Of a DNA stretch of 64,000 nt, positions 47,990-60,235 are shown in pieces. The translations under genes and the position numbers were made by a program. Within the stretch, counting starts at the first letter, position 1. Every line of letters starts with the position of its first letter. The notes below the pieces were generated by a model. It worked only from the letters and a program-made list of their open reading frames with translations, did no database searches and was not told the DNA's origin. Location of the stretch: contig JAJTUQ010000006.1 in the NCBI GenBank assembly GCA_021399445.1, positions 3,410,001-3,474,000 of the forward strand. The letters run 5' to 3'. The stretch is from Xylogone sp. PMI_703. Lineage: Eukaryota; Ascomycota; Leotiomycetes.

Positions 47990-50140
47990 TGCGCTTGCCC
48001 TGGCATTGGACTGGGGGCCCTCGAGCGCTGTGATTGCATCGGTTTGGAGGTAGCAGGAATGTTCTGAAGTTATGCCCGCTGAACCCGTGCCAGCCGTAGC
48101 TGGGCCGGTTGCGCATTATTTCTCGCTCGAAACCTGACTAAAGCCCGATCCATCTCCATCATTTCTTGAGGAGAGAACCGTTCTCCACCAGGCGGATTCG
48201 CTTCATTCAGTTGCTGTACTTGTTGCTGTTGTTACCGCTGCTGCTGTTGTTGTTGGGCTTGCAGTTTAAGTTTCAGTTGCGGATACATATCATTCTGCTT
48301 TTCTTGTGAATCTTGCTGAACTAGGTTGCGATTCATCGAACTCTGCTGTCCACATTTTCCAATTTTGGGGTTCAGTTCAGGCTGAATTTGGTTACTACCT
48401 TGCAGAGGCATCCGCTCTCTGCCTTCTTGGACTATCTGTGCAGCAACCGTCCGAGCACGAGACTCTTGCTACCTAGCCAATATATTATTCAAATTCTCTG
48501 GAGGTAAAGTTGACAAACGTTTCTGTTATTTAGCGGGCATATTCCCGAATATATCCAGATTTGACTTATCAGCATTCAGACGCACTTCAAAGTCGTATGT
48601 GTCAAACTGCTGGCGCTTGTGCGGCGTTGGTGGACGCTGCTGCAAAATGGACTGGCTGGATCCGCTCCCAGAGTCCCACGCGTTCTCAGACTAGAGCTAT
48701 TCCGAGATTACTTCGTCAGCCCTGCACTATTGTCCAGTTGTGTAGTCGGAATATGATTGACTTTGGCGTATCGACTCTCGAGGAGGATTGGAGTTATGAT
48801 GTTTGTTAAGATGGCACTTCAGAGCTGACTGTTTGGTTTGTTGCTTTGTAAAGTCCTTCTCATACATCCTAAGCTGTTGTTGCTGTTGCTGGAAATTGGC
48901 AGCATTGAGAGGCACTGTCGGGGCAGTTGGCGGTCGTGTTGAAGTAGGAAGCTAAGTCGTTGGCATTGGTTGCGAAGCATCCGGTTTCCTTACCTTCGGG
49001 TATCTATCAGTAAGATCCTTCACCATACCGGATAACATCGTCCTCGTAGCTTCTATATCGGTGGGTTTGATCGAGAAGGAATCTTTAAGTTGCGTCATGG
49101 AGTTATCGTGGAACTGCCTGGCTATGCGATGTCGCTTTTATATTGTTAACTTGTTTACAAATAAGAATCGGATTTTTCAAACGTACTGTGCGGAAGAATA
49201 TTCTTGCACGAGTCTGATCATGCGTAAGTTGATACCATTTAGGCACTGCTTTTCCAACATTTGCCAACGGGCTAAGAATATCTCGAAGCAATTTGGCCAT
49301 TAATACTTTTGTCTCGGCGTCCATAGGGATATCAGGTAAGGGCTCTCGAGCTTTCATCGACTCTTCCCGCATGATTGTCTTCAACTTCTCCATATCAGCT
49401 TCGTTAACTTGAGGGGCTCGGTTCGCCTATGACGCCCGGAGTGCCTGCTCATATCGTTTCCGTGCTTCAGGGTCAAGATTTTGTACTTGCTGAGGTGTGA
49501 GAACGTGATTCCCCTGAGGGCCTTTAGTAGGAAGATTGGGGCGCTGGGCTTGCTGCTGCGCCAATTGCTGAGTGTTAGGATTTGGCACTTCAACCACATC
49601 ATCGCTGCTCAGACGCTTGAGTTTATTGGCGGGCTGAGCGGGTGAAGAAGTAGGGCCATCCTTCTGGTCCTTTGCACGATTGTTGCATCTGAGGTGGTAT
49701 GGGTTGTTGCCCCTGTCCCACAAAGCCATTCGGTTGCATCTGTCCTTGTGGAAGACCTGGGGGCTGCCCAGCATTCAACGCCATATTATGTTCCATGAGC
49801 ATCTGTAGAAGTTGTTGCTGCCTCTGTTGCTGCTGCTGGTGCTGTTGGGAGTTCATCTGATGCTTCATCAACACCTGCCTTATTTGATCATCTGTTGCCC
49901 CAGCCATCTTTCCACTTGGATGATTTCGCACATTCTGTATCTCCCGCATCGTCGGCATTCGGATTGGACCCTTGGCAGGGGTTTTAGGGTGCTGTGGTTG
50001 CTGGTTTGAAAATTGGTCCATGGGATTGTGTGGTCCAAATTGCCCGGCGGCCGTCTGTGGAGCGACGGGTGGAAGGTTCTGTACGGTAGGGGCTTGCTGA
50101 ACTGAAGACGTCCCTTGTGGCACGCTCTGTTGAGGCATGT
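47990..50140 (-). pseudogene. Mediator subunit 15-like, Gln-rich sequence, decayed with RIP-like stops
   Basis: Reading on the minus strand from about 50140, Gln-rich sequence contains SGKMAGATDDQIRQVLMK, then PQQVQNLDPEARKRYEQALR. The most telling block is KLLRDILSPLANVGKAVPKW followed by YQLTHDQTRARIFFRT, which I associate with the fungal Med15 region (PF05397). Gln-rich stretches continue to about 47990. The frame is broken by a shift at about 49675 and by stops at 49427-49429, 48526-48528, 48469-48471, 48232-48234 and 48070-48072. Each is a TAA or TAG sitting where a Gln codon would fit. A piece copied from the neighbouring NACHT gene's finger region is embedded at about 48640-48860. The upper part (to 49623) is fused in frame to the NACHT-C2H2 gene. 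Confidence 0.6.
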
Positions 50141-53100
50141 TAGATTGCGGTTGCTGCTGACGATTCATATTTCCCAGCAGCCATTGAGAGGAGTATTCGA
50201 ACAGGCCTTCCGGGGGTATGTAGTATTCGAACAGGTCTTCCGGTGGTATGTAGATCGACTGGTCGGATTCGTTCCCGGAGTCCTGCGACGTTCTTGAAAT
50301 GGAGCTATTCCAAGGTTGCCCTGTCAATCTTACAGCATTCCCCGATCGTATCGTCGGAATACGCCTAACTTCGCGTATCGACTTTCGAGGAGGATTGGAG
50401 TTATGGTGCTTGTTCAGATGATTCTTCAGAGATTGGGCCGACACAAGAGGAGGGTACTTGCAGCCGGGAAAAGTGCACGGAAACTGCCGCAAGTGGGCCA
50501 TCTCATGCTCTAGACAGAGACTTTCGGACTCAAACCCTAACGTGGCACGGGGGCATGAATTGAGTCGACAAGTAAATGCCGAGGTACGGAACTGGGCCTT
50601 GAACTGCTCAAGTTCTTCCGAAGAAATTTCAGGATAGTAGCTCCGGCTAAGCAATGACCGGATGATTCCTTGGTATGATATGAGCATTTCTGATATTCCA
50701 TCTAAGCCAGAGAGTTGGTCTAATTTTCTAGAGGTCTTAGCAGGCGCTGTGAGTAGTATCAACCATATAATCCAACATCATCTGTCTTATTGATGAAACC
50801 TACCATATACCTGCAACAGCTCAGTTTCAAGTCGTTGGAGAGACCTAGCTTCCAAAAATGTTTTAACGTGGTTAAAAAGGCTTGGTAATTGTTGGAGTAA
50901 CTCCAGTCGCTCATCTGACACATCTGATTTTGACTCTACCTCTTTAGAAGTTGAGACCTCTTCAGTAGCTAAATTGACTTCTACGTCGAGTTTACTTGCA
51001 AGTTGACAGGCAAATATAAATAGAGGCGAGTTTAGGTCGCCACCATTTGTAGATGCTGCGTAAGATAATATATATTCTGCCCAATATTCAGTTGCATATA
51101 AATGTAGACCATGGAGACCCCTGATCACTCGGACACATTGTGTATGTTCTGGGTATGTCTGGTTGAAGACTTCTAATCCTGAGAGGATGCAAGTAATAGC
51201 GGCTCTACCATGTTCTATAAGTGCTTCTGGTCCATTAATAATCAGATTACTCGAAGACGATTGGAGATACCTGCATTGTGTGTTAGCAGTTTCGCAATTT
51301 CTTCCAATTTTTATGGTATATATCTCTCATACTCTTTCACTGAAACATGCATAAAACCTATTGTTGTATCACGCCTTTCTTCGATGAGAGGGCCGCATAT
51401 ATCTAATATATATTCAGGAACGAGGAGATCAATTTCTGGATTTTCGGAACTAAAGGAGACAGCAGACAAAAGTTCCAGCTTCTTTAACGGGCGCTTTGCA
51501 AAAGCAATCCAACTAAAGACACATTTAATACGAGATATTGACCGGCTGTCCAACTGGATGAGAATCCCAATCAAGATCTTTTGATAACTAGAGAGAAGTT
51601 AGTGTATATAGACACCGGGTGTGGATAGGTAGAATGCAACAAATCGCTAAGTGTTTTGGGCAGCTGATTCACAGAAGTCTTAATTTCATGACCACTGTAA
51701 AAGATATTTGTGGCGAGGTAGTCCAAAACCAGCCGAGCATAAAGAAACATTCCTTAAAATATTAGACACTTTGGGTGGATGGTTATCTATGATTGAGAAA
51801 CTCACCATCTGCTCTTTTTGCAATCTCACCCTGAATATCATCCATCTCATTTGGCCCTATATGGAGTTGACGAAACTTCTGTTCGAAAGAGTGCAATCTC
51901 TGCGAGGCGTACTGCCGTATGGCCGTCTCTACGTGTTCCTTCTCATCACTGAGGGACACCCTTTGAACTTTACGAAGAGAGTGTGATAGGACTGGTGAAG
52001 TGCGGCTGGATATTAAAACTTTGTAGACCGCGCCTCCAGAAGTGGACTGTGATGCGATTTGGTTCATAAGACTTACTACCCGTGCTTGTCTTTCCATCTC
52101 GCACTCATCTAAGCCGTCGAGGATGATCCAAATGTATTCTGCTTGGGATGTTCCACAAGACATGCTCTTGAAGAGAAGTTGCAGCAGCTTTTCAAGAGCG
52201 GGTACCTTCGGGGCTTTTTTTTCTACAACAAACTCTTGATAGACGTGAGCTACCAAGTCACCATCTTTTCGGAGTAGCTGTAACAGTAAGGATCTCAGGA
52301 TCTGCTCATGTAGAGTGGACATCGAATATGAATAACTGCAAAAGTGATGAATAACAGACATGCTGCCTGCTTGCATATAGTTAACTAACTGTGTGGAGAT
52401 CACGCTCTTTCCCGATCCCGCTGTGCCTTGCAACCAGAGCATTGGCATATCCGGTTTTCTCTGAAGCCAGGCTCTGATCTTAGAATTCTGTAAGAGCCAA
52501 CCGCAAGTTCCAGGGTGCTTAAGTCCTTCTGCTGATATAGACTCAAAGATGGCCAGCTGGTCAGACTCGTCCATTTTGAGGAATGATACGATAGATTGAT
52601 ATTGCCTAGTAGACTGCTCCTCTTCAATAATATGTATTTCCTCAAGGCTTTTCTCTTTCCAGCTTCGGATATCGGCAATATTACGAGCATTTGCTTCTAG
52701 GTCGATCAAGGACTCATGGCGCTTCATGTCTTCAAGAACATTGTCAAAGCGTCTCTGAAATCGACCCCACGACGCGAAGAAAAGAAGTTTCCAACCTAAA
52801 AGGAATGAGATGGTATAACATGAACGGAGCACAAAGACTCACCACTACGCCGGACAAACTTATAGGCATGTTTGTGGAATTCCAGGATGTCGGCATAAAA
52901 GACAGCCAATGTCTCTTGGAACTCAGAATCGCTAATAAATGCTGCTCGCAATATATCAATTCTCCTGAGCGACTCTGAGATGCGAGAATAACCCTTCATG
53001 ATTTGCTCAAAGGCCTCCACATACTCCGAGGCTATACGTAGAATGAGGGAGATTGGAGCCCAGATCCACGAAAGATATGGAGTACCATTACATAGAACGT

Positions 53101-53350
53101 CCATTACTTTTGAATAGTGTTCAAGCCCCTTGAAAAGAGGCATTAGCCGACGCATGTTGCGGAGCGAGCCTCGAGCAGCAAGCTGCCTTTCAATCTCAAG
53201 AGCCTCATTCTTGACAATCTGTAGAGTTGCGCTATGGAAGTCACGAGAATCTGCTGGTGAAATTGTTTGGCCAAGTTCATCGAAAGCTACTTTTATTGTT
53301 TTCCTAGCCAGAGCCGACACTGCTGGCGCAAGACGTGTTGATCGCGACAT
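49623..53350 (-). CDS. NACHT NLR-like protein with C2H2 fingers and fused Gln-rich tail, 1151 aa
   Basis: Six exons: 53350-52843, 52795-51806, 51752-51641, 51587-51333, 51270-50804 and 50746-49623, with introns of 47-62 bp; the coding sum is 3456 nt. Residues 1-170 form an N-terminal helical domain of the DUF7708 type often found ahead of NACHT in fungi (FKGLEHYSKVMDVLCNGTPY). NACHT: Walker A GTAGSGKS at 293-300, Walker B IILDGLDE near 393-400, SSRTSP after it. Degenerate helical repeats follow. Two or three C2H2-like fingers lie at about 837-892 (FTCRLNSCPRATLGF, then PCTFPGCKYPP, then HLNKHH). After a small in-frame 33-bp repeat, the protein runs into Mediator-15-like Gln-rich sequence and ends 12 residues after a frameshift. 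The native end is therefore uncertain; the NLR part is intact. Confidence 0.8.
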
Positions 53351-53652
53351 GGAAATCTCAGCTAATATGCAGCGATAGAAAGAAGAAGAAAGAATTTTAC
53401 CACCATCAAGGCTGTAGACTAAAGTTATCGGGCATCCAACACAAGGCTCTCAGCCACCCCCTGTTGCGTGCATGGTAACCGCCGCGAGGCTGAATACATG
53501 CACTGCCAACATCACTGATTGTGTGTATTACCGCCCTGGGGCCACACGTCTCAGAAACGAATTTGTTGCTCCTTCTCATGATAAATACCTCAACTGTCTC
53601 GAGAACTTTAGCTGCGCAAACAGCACGGCGGTGGCCGTTTTAATAAGCTAGG

Positions 53653-56600
53653 ATGGATCCTCATCACCACCTCCATCACGCAGGAACTAAGCGACGACGG
53701 CTGGAGGGGGCTGAGAATATCTGCGCAAAGCCTTCCACGGAGTCTCATGCCCGCTTCATATTACCTTCTCTTAGTCAAGGAGCTTATGGTTATTATCCTT
53801 CACAATATGTGGGGCAACCAAACTATCATGATTCGTCACACGGGGGGCGCGCAGAAACTTCATGCCTAAGCACGACTGGTTCCGGATTCCATCCGCTGAT
53901 ATTCAATTCCTATAGCCAACCCGATTACCTACCATTCGGACCACACGACGCCTTAATCCAAGCTGAAGGACCTAATTCTTTTGAAACAGCCAGTCCATGG
54001 GTAGCAATGACCTCTGTTCCATCTTCAGCCTCGTGGTTTCCTCGTGGAGATTCTTCACAGCTTCCCCCGGCTCATCAATCGACATTCATTCCGGTACTTG
54101 ACCACCCATATACCGCAGCCTCCTTCTTACCTCCTGTATTTCCCCAGCAATCCGATGAGATGTCTTCTATTATTGCCTCACAGTATAGCGAGGCCGAAGC
54201 TCGGCCTAGCGACCTGCCGTCAGTTTCACAGCCTGATGACGTGGACAGCGAGATAGTTTGCTTTGGCATGGTAAGCTTGCATATTCCAGCATATAGACCT
54301 TCATAAGCTGATTCCCATAGATCTCATGCGTTTCTGGGAGATATGAGAAACGGTGCTCAAACGAAATGTCATCTCCATTTGAAGTCCAGCTGGACTCGTC
54401 GGATAGTTTCAGTGTAAAAGATGGTCCGCCAATACACGGACGAATTCAATCCGAGTATGGGCATATGATTGAAGGACTTATCAAAGAAGAGACACTCAAA
54501 CTTCATGTATCTTGTATTCTCGATGGCAAGGCTGCGGTTCGCAAGTCCTCGCATCGCACTGGACAGCTCCCTTGCGTTTTAGAAATCACAGTATATGGTC
54601 CTCTCGAGCTGTTCGAAGAGATTGGCGATTGGTTCCAAGAATATGAAGTGTACCTCCAAGATCCTAAAATATGTCATCTCGATGTCCGATACTGCAATCC
54701 TCAAAAATTATCATCGGATGATCTTGATTCCTGCCCCTTGCTCTCTGAAATTATTACACAAATTTCCATATCGTCTCTTCAGGATATTACTCAAGGACCT
54801 GGTTTGCTAGATATACTGAGCAGTGATGTCTACTTAGGGGAGACGCCACAACCTAAAGCTATACAGACGGCTCTCAAGAGGTAATCAGGCTCTTCCAAGA
54901 CCGTCTGATGATAACCATATGCTGATAATATATAAAGCCACCAGAAGCAGGCACTAACATTTATGCTTCGTCGAGAAAATGGTTGGTCCTTTGATGGCAG
55001 TCAGCGAGACCTTTGGGAAAAAGTAGACACAGGTCAGGGACGATTGTAAGTGTTGCTCAATGCTTTAAAAGGTGGTGCCGCTGCTAACGAGATTATGGCT
55101 TTGTGAATACAATCACTAATGCCCACCAGACCGATGAACCACCACAGTTCTATGGAGGAATCATTGCAGATCCAATGGGGCTTGGGAAGACTCTAACCAT
55201 GATTGCCTTGACAGCGACCGATCTAGATCATGATAGTTATTCCGAGATGCACATTGATATCGATCAAGAGAACAATCATAATGTGTCTGCTACCCTGATA
55301 ATTATACCACCACCTCGTATGTCATAAATTTTTGTCAAGTCGTACGACGTGCGTGGTATTTGCTGACATTTCACAAGTACTAGGAACATGGGAGGAACAG
55401 TTATCTGAGTAGATCTCAAGTATCTTTTGATTGAACTGGCACTGATGTTTGACTAGGCACGTTATAGATAAAAGTCTAAGATACTGCCGTCATCATAGCA
55501 AAACGAGACTGGTTAATGCGGACGAGCTTAACGGTGTAAATATTGTGTTATCAACCTATCACACAGTCTCTGCTGAATGGAAGGGTGGGAGAGGTATTAG
55601 AAGTTCAGTTCTTTTCTCCGTCCGCTGGAGAAGAGTGATTTTGGATGAAGGTGAGTGATGAAGGAATTATGATATACTAAGCTTTTTCAAGTCTCACAGA
55701 GGCAGCACACTATATACGAAGCGGCAACTCAAGGATGGCTCATGCAATATGCGACCTCGACTCGAAATCTCGATGGGCTGTCACAGGCACCCCCATCCAG
55801 AACCGTCTAAGCGACCTGTCGACTTTGCTCAGATTCATCAGAGTGTACCCCTACACAGATCCTAAATGTTTTGATGCTGACATATCCCGCCTCTGGAAGT
55901 CGGGAGAAGATGAGAAAGCTGCTGAGAGGCTACAACGCCTCTCGGCTTACCTCCTACTCCGGAGACCTAAAACGACAATCAACCTTCCACCTAGACGAGA
56001 TACACGACTCCCCGTCGATTTCAACGCTCAGGAGAAAGCGTTTTATGAAGAGATACGAGAGAAAGCTATTACTAGGATTGATGAAGCACTACAAAATAAC
56101 TCGGAGACCTCGAGAGCGGGAGTTTATGTGAATGTTCTCCAGCAAATCGAGTCATTGAGACTTGTCTGTAATCTTGGGCTTCATTATCGTGCAAGGCACA
56201 GCAAGACCATAGACTTATCGACTGAAGCTATCCAGCAGGATTGGAGCAGCATTGCGCAACACACTTTCAATGTTCAACGTGGAATGGGGCCCATCATTTG
56301 CGTACAATGTTCATCACTGCTCGAGCTAACCGACACAGTCGATGACACAACCGCGATGTATCAAAATCCGCAATTTTCTCGCTGTCTAAAATTTACTTGC
56401 GGTGAGTGCATACAAAAGTCTTCTCGAACCAGCTATACGGTAACCTGCAATCATAGGTCACCATGTCCCACAGCAACAGTGTCCATAAGCACCACCATTC
56501 TAGAAGATATCCCGGATCTGGACCCACCGCCCTCACAAACGCGAATGCCTTCCATCAGTCTTCCTTCAAAGGTGGAGGCTCTAGTAGCAGATCTCAAAAG

Positions 56601-57384
56601 TCTTCCTTCAGACGTTAAATGGTACATCTCTAACATCAGTCTTCTATTGCTTGAGAAAAATACACTAATTTCTTCGCAGCATTGTATTCTCCACTTGGAG
56701 GCTGACTCTCGATATCATTCAAGCGGGTCTAGATCAAGCATCCCTGAGTAGTATTCGCTTCGACGGCAAGGTCCCTCAAAGAGATAGACAATCTGTCGTA
56801 GACAAGTTCAAGAAAGACTCAGCCATTCGCGTCATGCTGCTCACGCTGTCATGTGGCGCCGTTGGGTGAGTCAATCTTTCCTTTACTATCAGCGCTTTCT
56901 TTCTCACTCCAAAATTTATGGTGGCTGACTCCGTTCAGGCTCACTCTAACAGAAGCGTCGCGGGCCTATCTCATGGAGCCGCACTGGTGAGTACCCGGAG
57001 CATACCAAGTGTCTCTTTTGTCTACATTTGTTCATGCATGCAGGAATCCAACTCTTGAAGAGCAAGCGCTCGCACGAATCCACCGAATTGGACAGACGCG
57101 GGAGGTTACAACTGTTCGTTTCTATGTGCGGGACTCATTTGAAGAGGTAAGCTTGATTTGCGCAGACTGAGTCTCTAATGAGTATGCATTTATTAATAAC
57201 TACGATAGCAAGTCATGGAAATACAGGAATCAAAAAAGAATCTTGCTGGCGTCTTACTCTCGCCGCATGATGGCGAGAGCACAAATGATAACCTAGGGAT
57301 GTTACAGGTCGGTAAATTGTAATGAGCCATGCTCCGGAGTTGCTTATGTTAACTTGACTACAGAAGTTGCGATCGTTACTTTGA
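53653..57384 (+). CDS. SNF2-family helicase-like ATPase (RAD5/HLTF-like), about 1031 aa
   Basis: Twelve exons. Introns are 54271-54320, 54881-54937, 55317-55377, 55409-55456, 55651-55705, 56622-56679, 56866-56938, 56987-57043, 57147-57208 and 57308-57363, plus one uncertain intron near 55033-55091. Residues 1-200 are low-complexity and His/Ser/Pro-rich. ATPase motifs: ADPMGLGKT with Lys457, LSTYHTV, DEAH at 573-576 created across a splice site, and TGTPIQNRLSDL. A Cys-rich, RING-like insertion (CVQC, then CGEC) lies near 770-830. The C-terminal lobe has IVFSTWRLTLDIIQ, FDGKVPQRDR, LTLTEASRAYLMEPHWNP and HRIGQTRE near 970. This fits RAD5/HLTF-type remodellers acting in DNA repair or transcription in the nucleus. 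At the uncertain intron, the strong GTAAGT donor at 55046 does not keep frame; a weak GTCAGG donor at 55033 does. Confidence 0.85.
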
Positions 57385-58131
57385 TGCCAAATCACCTAGG
57401 CACTGAATAAACCCAGCACAACCAGCCTATGACTCAGAGTAGTATCATTGGGAGAATTTATATGAGGAATAGTAGATAAAGATAGGCTACTTGTACGAGG
57501 AGATAAAGCTGACACCAAGATCCTTATTAATATTACTCTGTACATGATATGCGACCTGGCTTCTGCGCGATGGAACAAACAGTTTATTAATATTTCCTCT
57601 TTCTTGTAATCAGGCTTCGTAATCCAAATCTACAGTATGGCATTCACTCCATGATGCCCACTTAGTTGTATACTCGGAATAAAAGGAGACTCCAACTGAA
57701 TTGGCTGCTTATAACCCCTCTATATCTGTGTTCTGACATATACTCTTTTCCTTGAATCAAAAAATTGTCTTTGTCATCACCGCGGTATGACGTGCAGTAG
57801 CTACCCGTCTGCTACCTAGATAGACTTGGCCAGTCGGATTTGAGCCTTTGTTCTAAGCGAAGATGCGGCCGCCTCGTCTGCGTCGCCAAGAATATCACGT
57901 GCCGGTGGCTGCACATCGCGAGCCTATCAGTGAATGCGCTATTCCCTTATTAGCCAGGCCATTTGTGAATCTGCTGCATAAAGGTTCCTTCCCTTCATAT
58001 ACACCTACCACTTGCTACCTTGATTCTCAGCCTGTCCACAAACCCTCCACCATACCCAACTCTCATAGCTTCATAACTGCAACCATCATAGCCTCCACCA
58101 GCAACTTCTGCTGTCACATGAAAACACTACT
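57385..58131. other. Intergenic, no gene seen
   Basis: A 156-codon plus frame starting at 57863 covers the 5' flank of the DUF7079-like gene but has no family signal; I treat it as a shadow. Confidence 0.4.
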
Positions 58132-58412
58132 ATGGACGCCCTACCTTTCATGCCCTCTACCCATACCCTTACTGAGGCCGAAAAGAAAGCCTGCATTGAA
58201 ATGTCAGACCTCTTCCTCGACGGGGAACTTACGGAACAAGATATATATTATACAGCCAGAAACCTACATAATCTCCACCTGTCAATCGACCAGTTGGAAG
58301 ATCTACTTCGCAATGATCTTCTCCCCGTTCTAAACCAAACATGTTATCTGTCATAAGTGTCTGGGACTACTTTGATGAAGATCTGCTCCTTGGACGCATC
58401 ACGACCTACTGA
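58132..58412 (+). pseudogene. DUF7079-like protein, about 93 aa, one frameshift
   Basis: The frame from 58132 opens with a short leader, then EMSDLFLDGELTEQDIYYTA and LSIDQLEDLLRNDLLPVL. This follows the DUF7079 pattern (LFLDTEL, SPYSLEELxxILxxEVxPVL) known from Proteobacteria. The expected ending (NxLSVxxVWxxFDEDxLxxRI) is present from 58338 to 58412 but one frame over, so a single base has been lost near 58336. The family's function is not established. In bacteria I recall it in accessory regions; I am not sure it is an immunity protein. Because both halves are well preserved, the lesion is recent or a sequencing error. It sits 409 bp upstream of the glycine-zipper gene, on the same strand. 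Confidence 0.6.
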
Positions 58413-58820
58413 GCTTGGCGAAATATACTTCAGACAGCAGGCAACTATGTTCTGGGGGGGCTTTTTTCTTGGATGATTTGGCCTCCCTGGTGTCAAATAA
58501 AACAACAAATACGTGACCGGGAACGAGGTGTGTCACTTGAGTGTCCACGCGACCCTGATGTCCAAGCCATACTTGGTGCTCCAAAGAATGCTTGACTTAA
58601 GTCTCTATCTGTTTCTTTGTGGATTCCTCACTAAATTCACTACTCGATTCACCACTCGATTCACCATTTGGTTCTCCGCATTGTTCTCTTTCTTTCAGTA
58701 AGTCTACTTCTCCACCTGTATCATACAAATGGATAACATTGTGAAGCAGTCTCGTTGAGAGACACTGATATGTCTCCAAAAAAGAGTCTGCAGTTCAATT
58801 TGATTTAATTACAAGATATT
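58413..58820. other. Spacer, no gene seen
   Basis: Contains a short direct repeat of ATTCACTACTCGATTCACC-like units at about 58625-58680. Nothing else was found. Confidence 0.45.
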
Positions 58821-59648
58821 GTGACCAGGGATGAATACCACGAAACAATACAGACCGCGAGCCAAAACACCCTCGAAGATTATACCAAGGGGCTAATCAC
58901 CGCCGGTACCGCAATAGAAAAAGCGCATGGCGAGAGAAATAATGCGATGTCTAGAATGAGAGAGAAGACCAAGCCAACTGGATTGTTAATTGCAAAACTT
59001 TGGAAACGTGCTACGCTTCCACGCTCCTATTACTTGGAAAGAAATGCTCTCAAAAATTTCAATAAGCCTTTCGAGGCTTTATCCCTGGAAGAGAAGAATG
59101 AGGTAAGAATAATTTCCTGGCTAAGACTTCTTAAATTACGTATTTACTAAGGATAAAAATAATATAGACCTATATTGAAACGGTGAAAAGCGCCGGACGG
59201 CCTCAATTGCCCATGACTAGGGTGTTAAAAGTAGCATCAATAGCTACAAAGTTAGGCTTGATAGTGTCGGTTGGCGTGTCATTGCAGAAAATTATGAGCG
59301 CTGACGATTGGGTAAACCAATTGCTGTTGGAGATTTGGTGGGTGGGCTGCAGGAATAACCCGGGGGATATAACAATACAAGTATACACCGATACAATCTA
59401 TAGCGCAGGGCGCCCACAATACTTGATCACCATGCTGCTGAAAGTAGCATCTATTATGACGAGAATTGGTCTGATGACCCAGGTTGGGATCTCCTTGTAT
59501 CGAATCATTTGCGCTAGCAACTGGCTAGGCCAGTTAATGGGGCCTCCTGGGGATGGCCATGGGAAATACCATCGGGGCTGAGTTGGGTACGGTTGCTGGG
59601 AGTATTGTTGGGAGTAGACTTACGAGAACAAAGCTTGAAAAATTTTGA
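58821..59648 (+). pseudogene. Protein with internal duplication and C-terminal glycine zipper, one frameshift
   Basis: Exon 1 (from about 58821 to 59102) is charged and helical. The intron is 59103-59167 (GTAAGA donor, ATATAG acceptor). Exon 2 encodes two copies of one hydrophobic unit of about 50 residues. Copy 1 begins TYIETVKSAGRPQLP at about 59168 and copy 2 begins VYTDTIYSAGRPQYL at about 59380. Each continues with a long hydrophobic helix and ends in NQL or GQL. A one-base shift near 59540 is needed to enter a glycine-zipper segment (a GxxxGxxxG-like run of Gly, Ala and Ser) that ends at the TGA at 59646-59648. Such hydrophobic-plus-glycine-zipper tails are seen in bacterial effector-like proteins. 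Membrane insertion is plausible but not shown. Confidence 0.5.
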
Positions 59649-59770
59649 AGAGTAACTTTAATACAATCATTCGCGGGATGGCCTGCTCGTTCCCTTGCAT
59701 GAGCTTTTAGCATAGGAGTTGATTAAGACTTTGATATATAATTGCATATTCCAAGGGTTCATCCACGGTA

Positions 59771-60235
59771 GTGTTCGGGGTCCCGACAATTGGTTGTAGC
59801 TCAATATCAGTAACTCTTTATATTTCGAACCTAGTTGCCACTGCCGTCCTGCAACCAACAATGGTCCCCACAATAGCACATTTCATCAGCAATGGTATTT
59901 CCAATGGTACCTTTAGGCCTACCCTGTATAATATTAGTGCTCTCTTTTCTGTTAAGATTCATAGTAGGTTGTCATTAGTGACATTATTTGGCGAACGTGA
60001 TCTTAGCTTTCTCGGACATCAGGGAGCTGGCAAAATGGCAAGTGATGTGTAGGGCTATGATATTGATTCCCAGAACTGGAATGAGGTGAAAATAGATGGA
60101 GAGAACAGCCCTGCTGCCAGGGACTGGTTTGCTGCTGATGTCTTAAGAGAGCCAACTGAGGACCGGATTGTGATGCATGACGGCCTTGGAGAGACAAACG
60201 AGAGGCTGAGAGATCTCTGGGTACTGGGCTTTTGA
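59771..60235 (+). pseudogene. Unidentified open frame with one internal TAG
   Basis: One plus frame is open from about 59771 to 60235 except for a TAG at 60050-60052. The part after the stop is acidic and looks coding (SQNWNEVKIDGENSPAARDW, then GLGETNERLRDLW). The part before it is hydrophobic and Thr/Ile-rich. No family was recognised. The TAG could be a mutated CAG. It could also be part of the preceding glycine-zipper locus or an unrelated fragment. Confidence 0.3.

Noticed and set aside
57863..58333. 156-codon plus frame overlapping the DUF7079-like gene
   Set aside because: Pro/Ser/Thr-rich out-of-frame shadow; the overlapping frame from 58132 carries the recognisable motifs.
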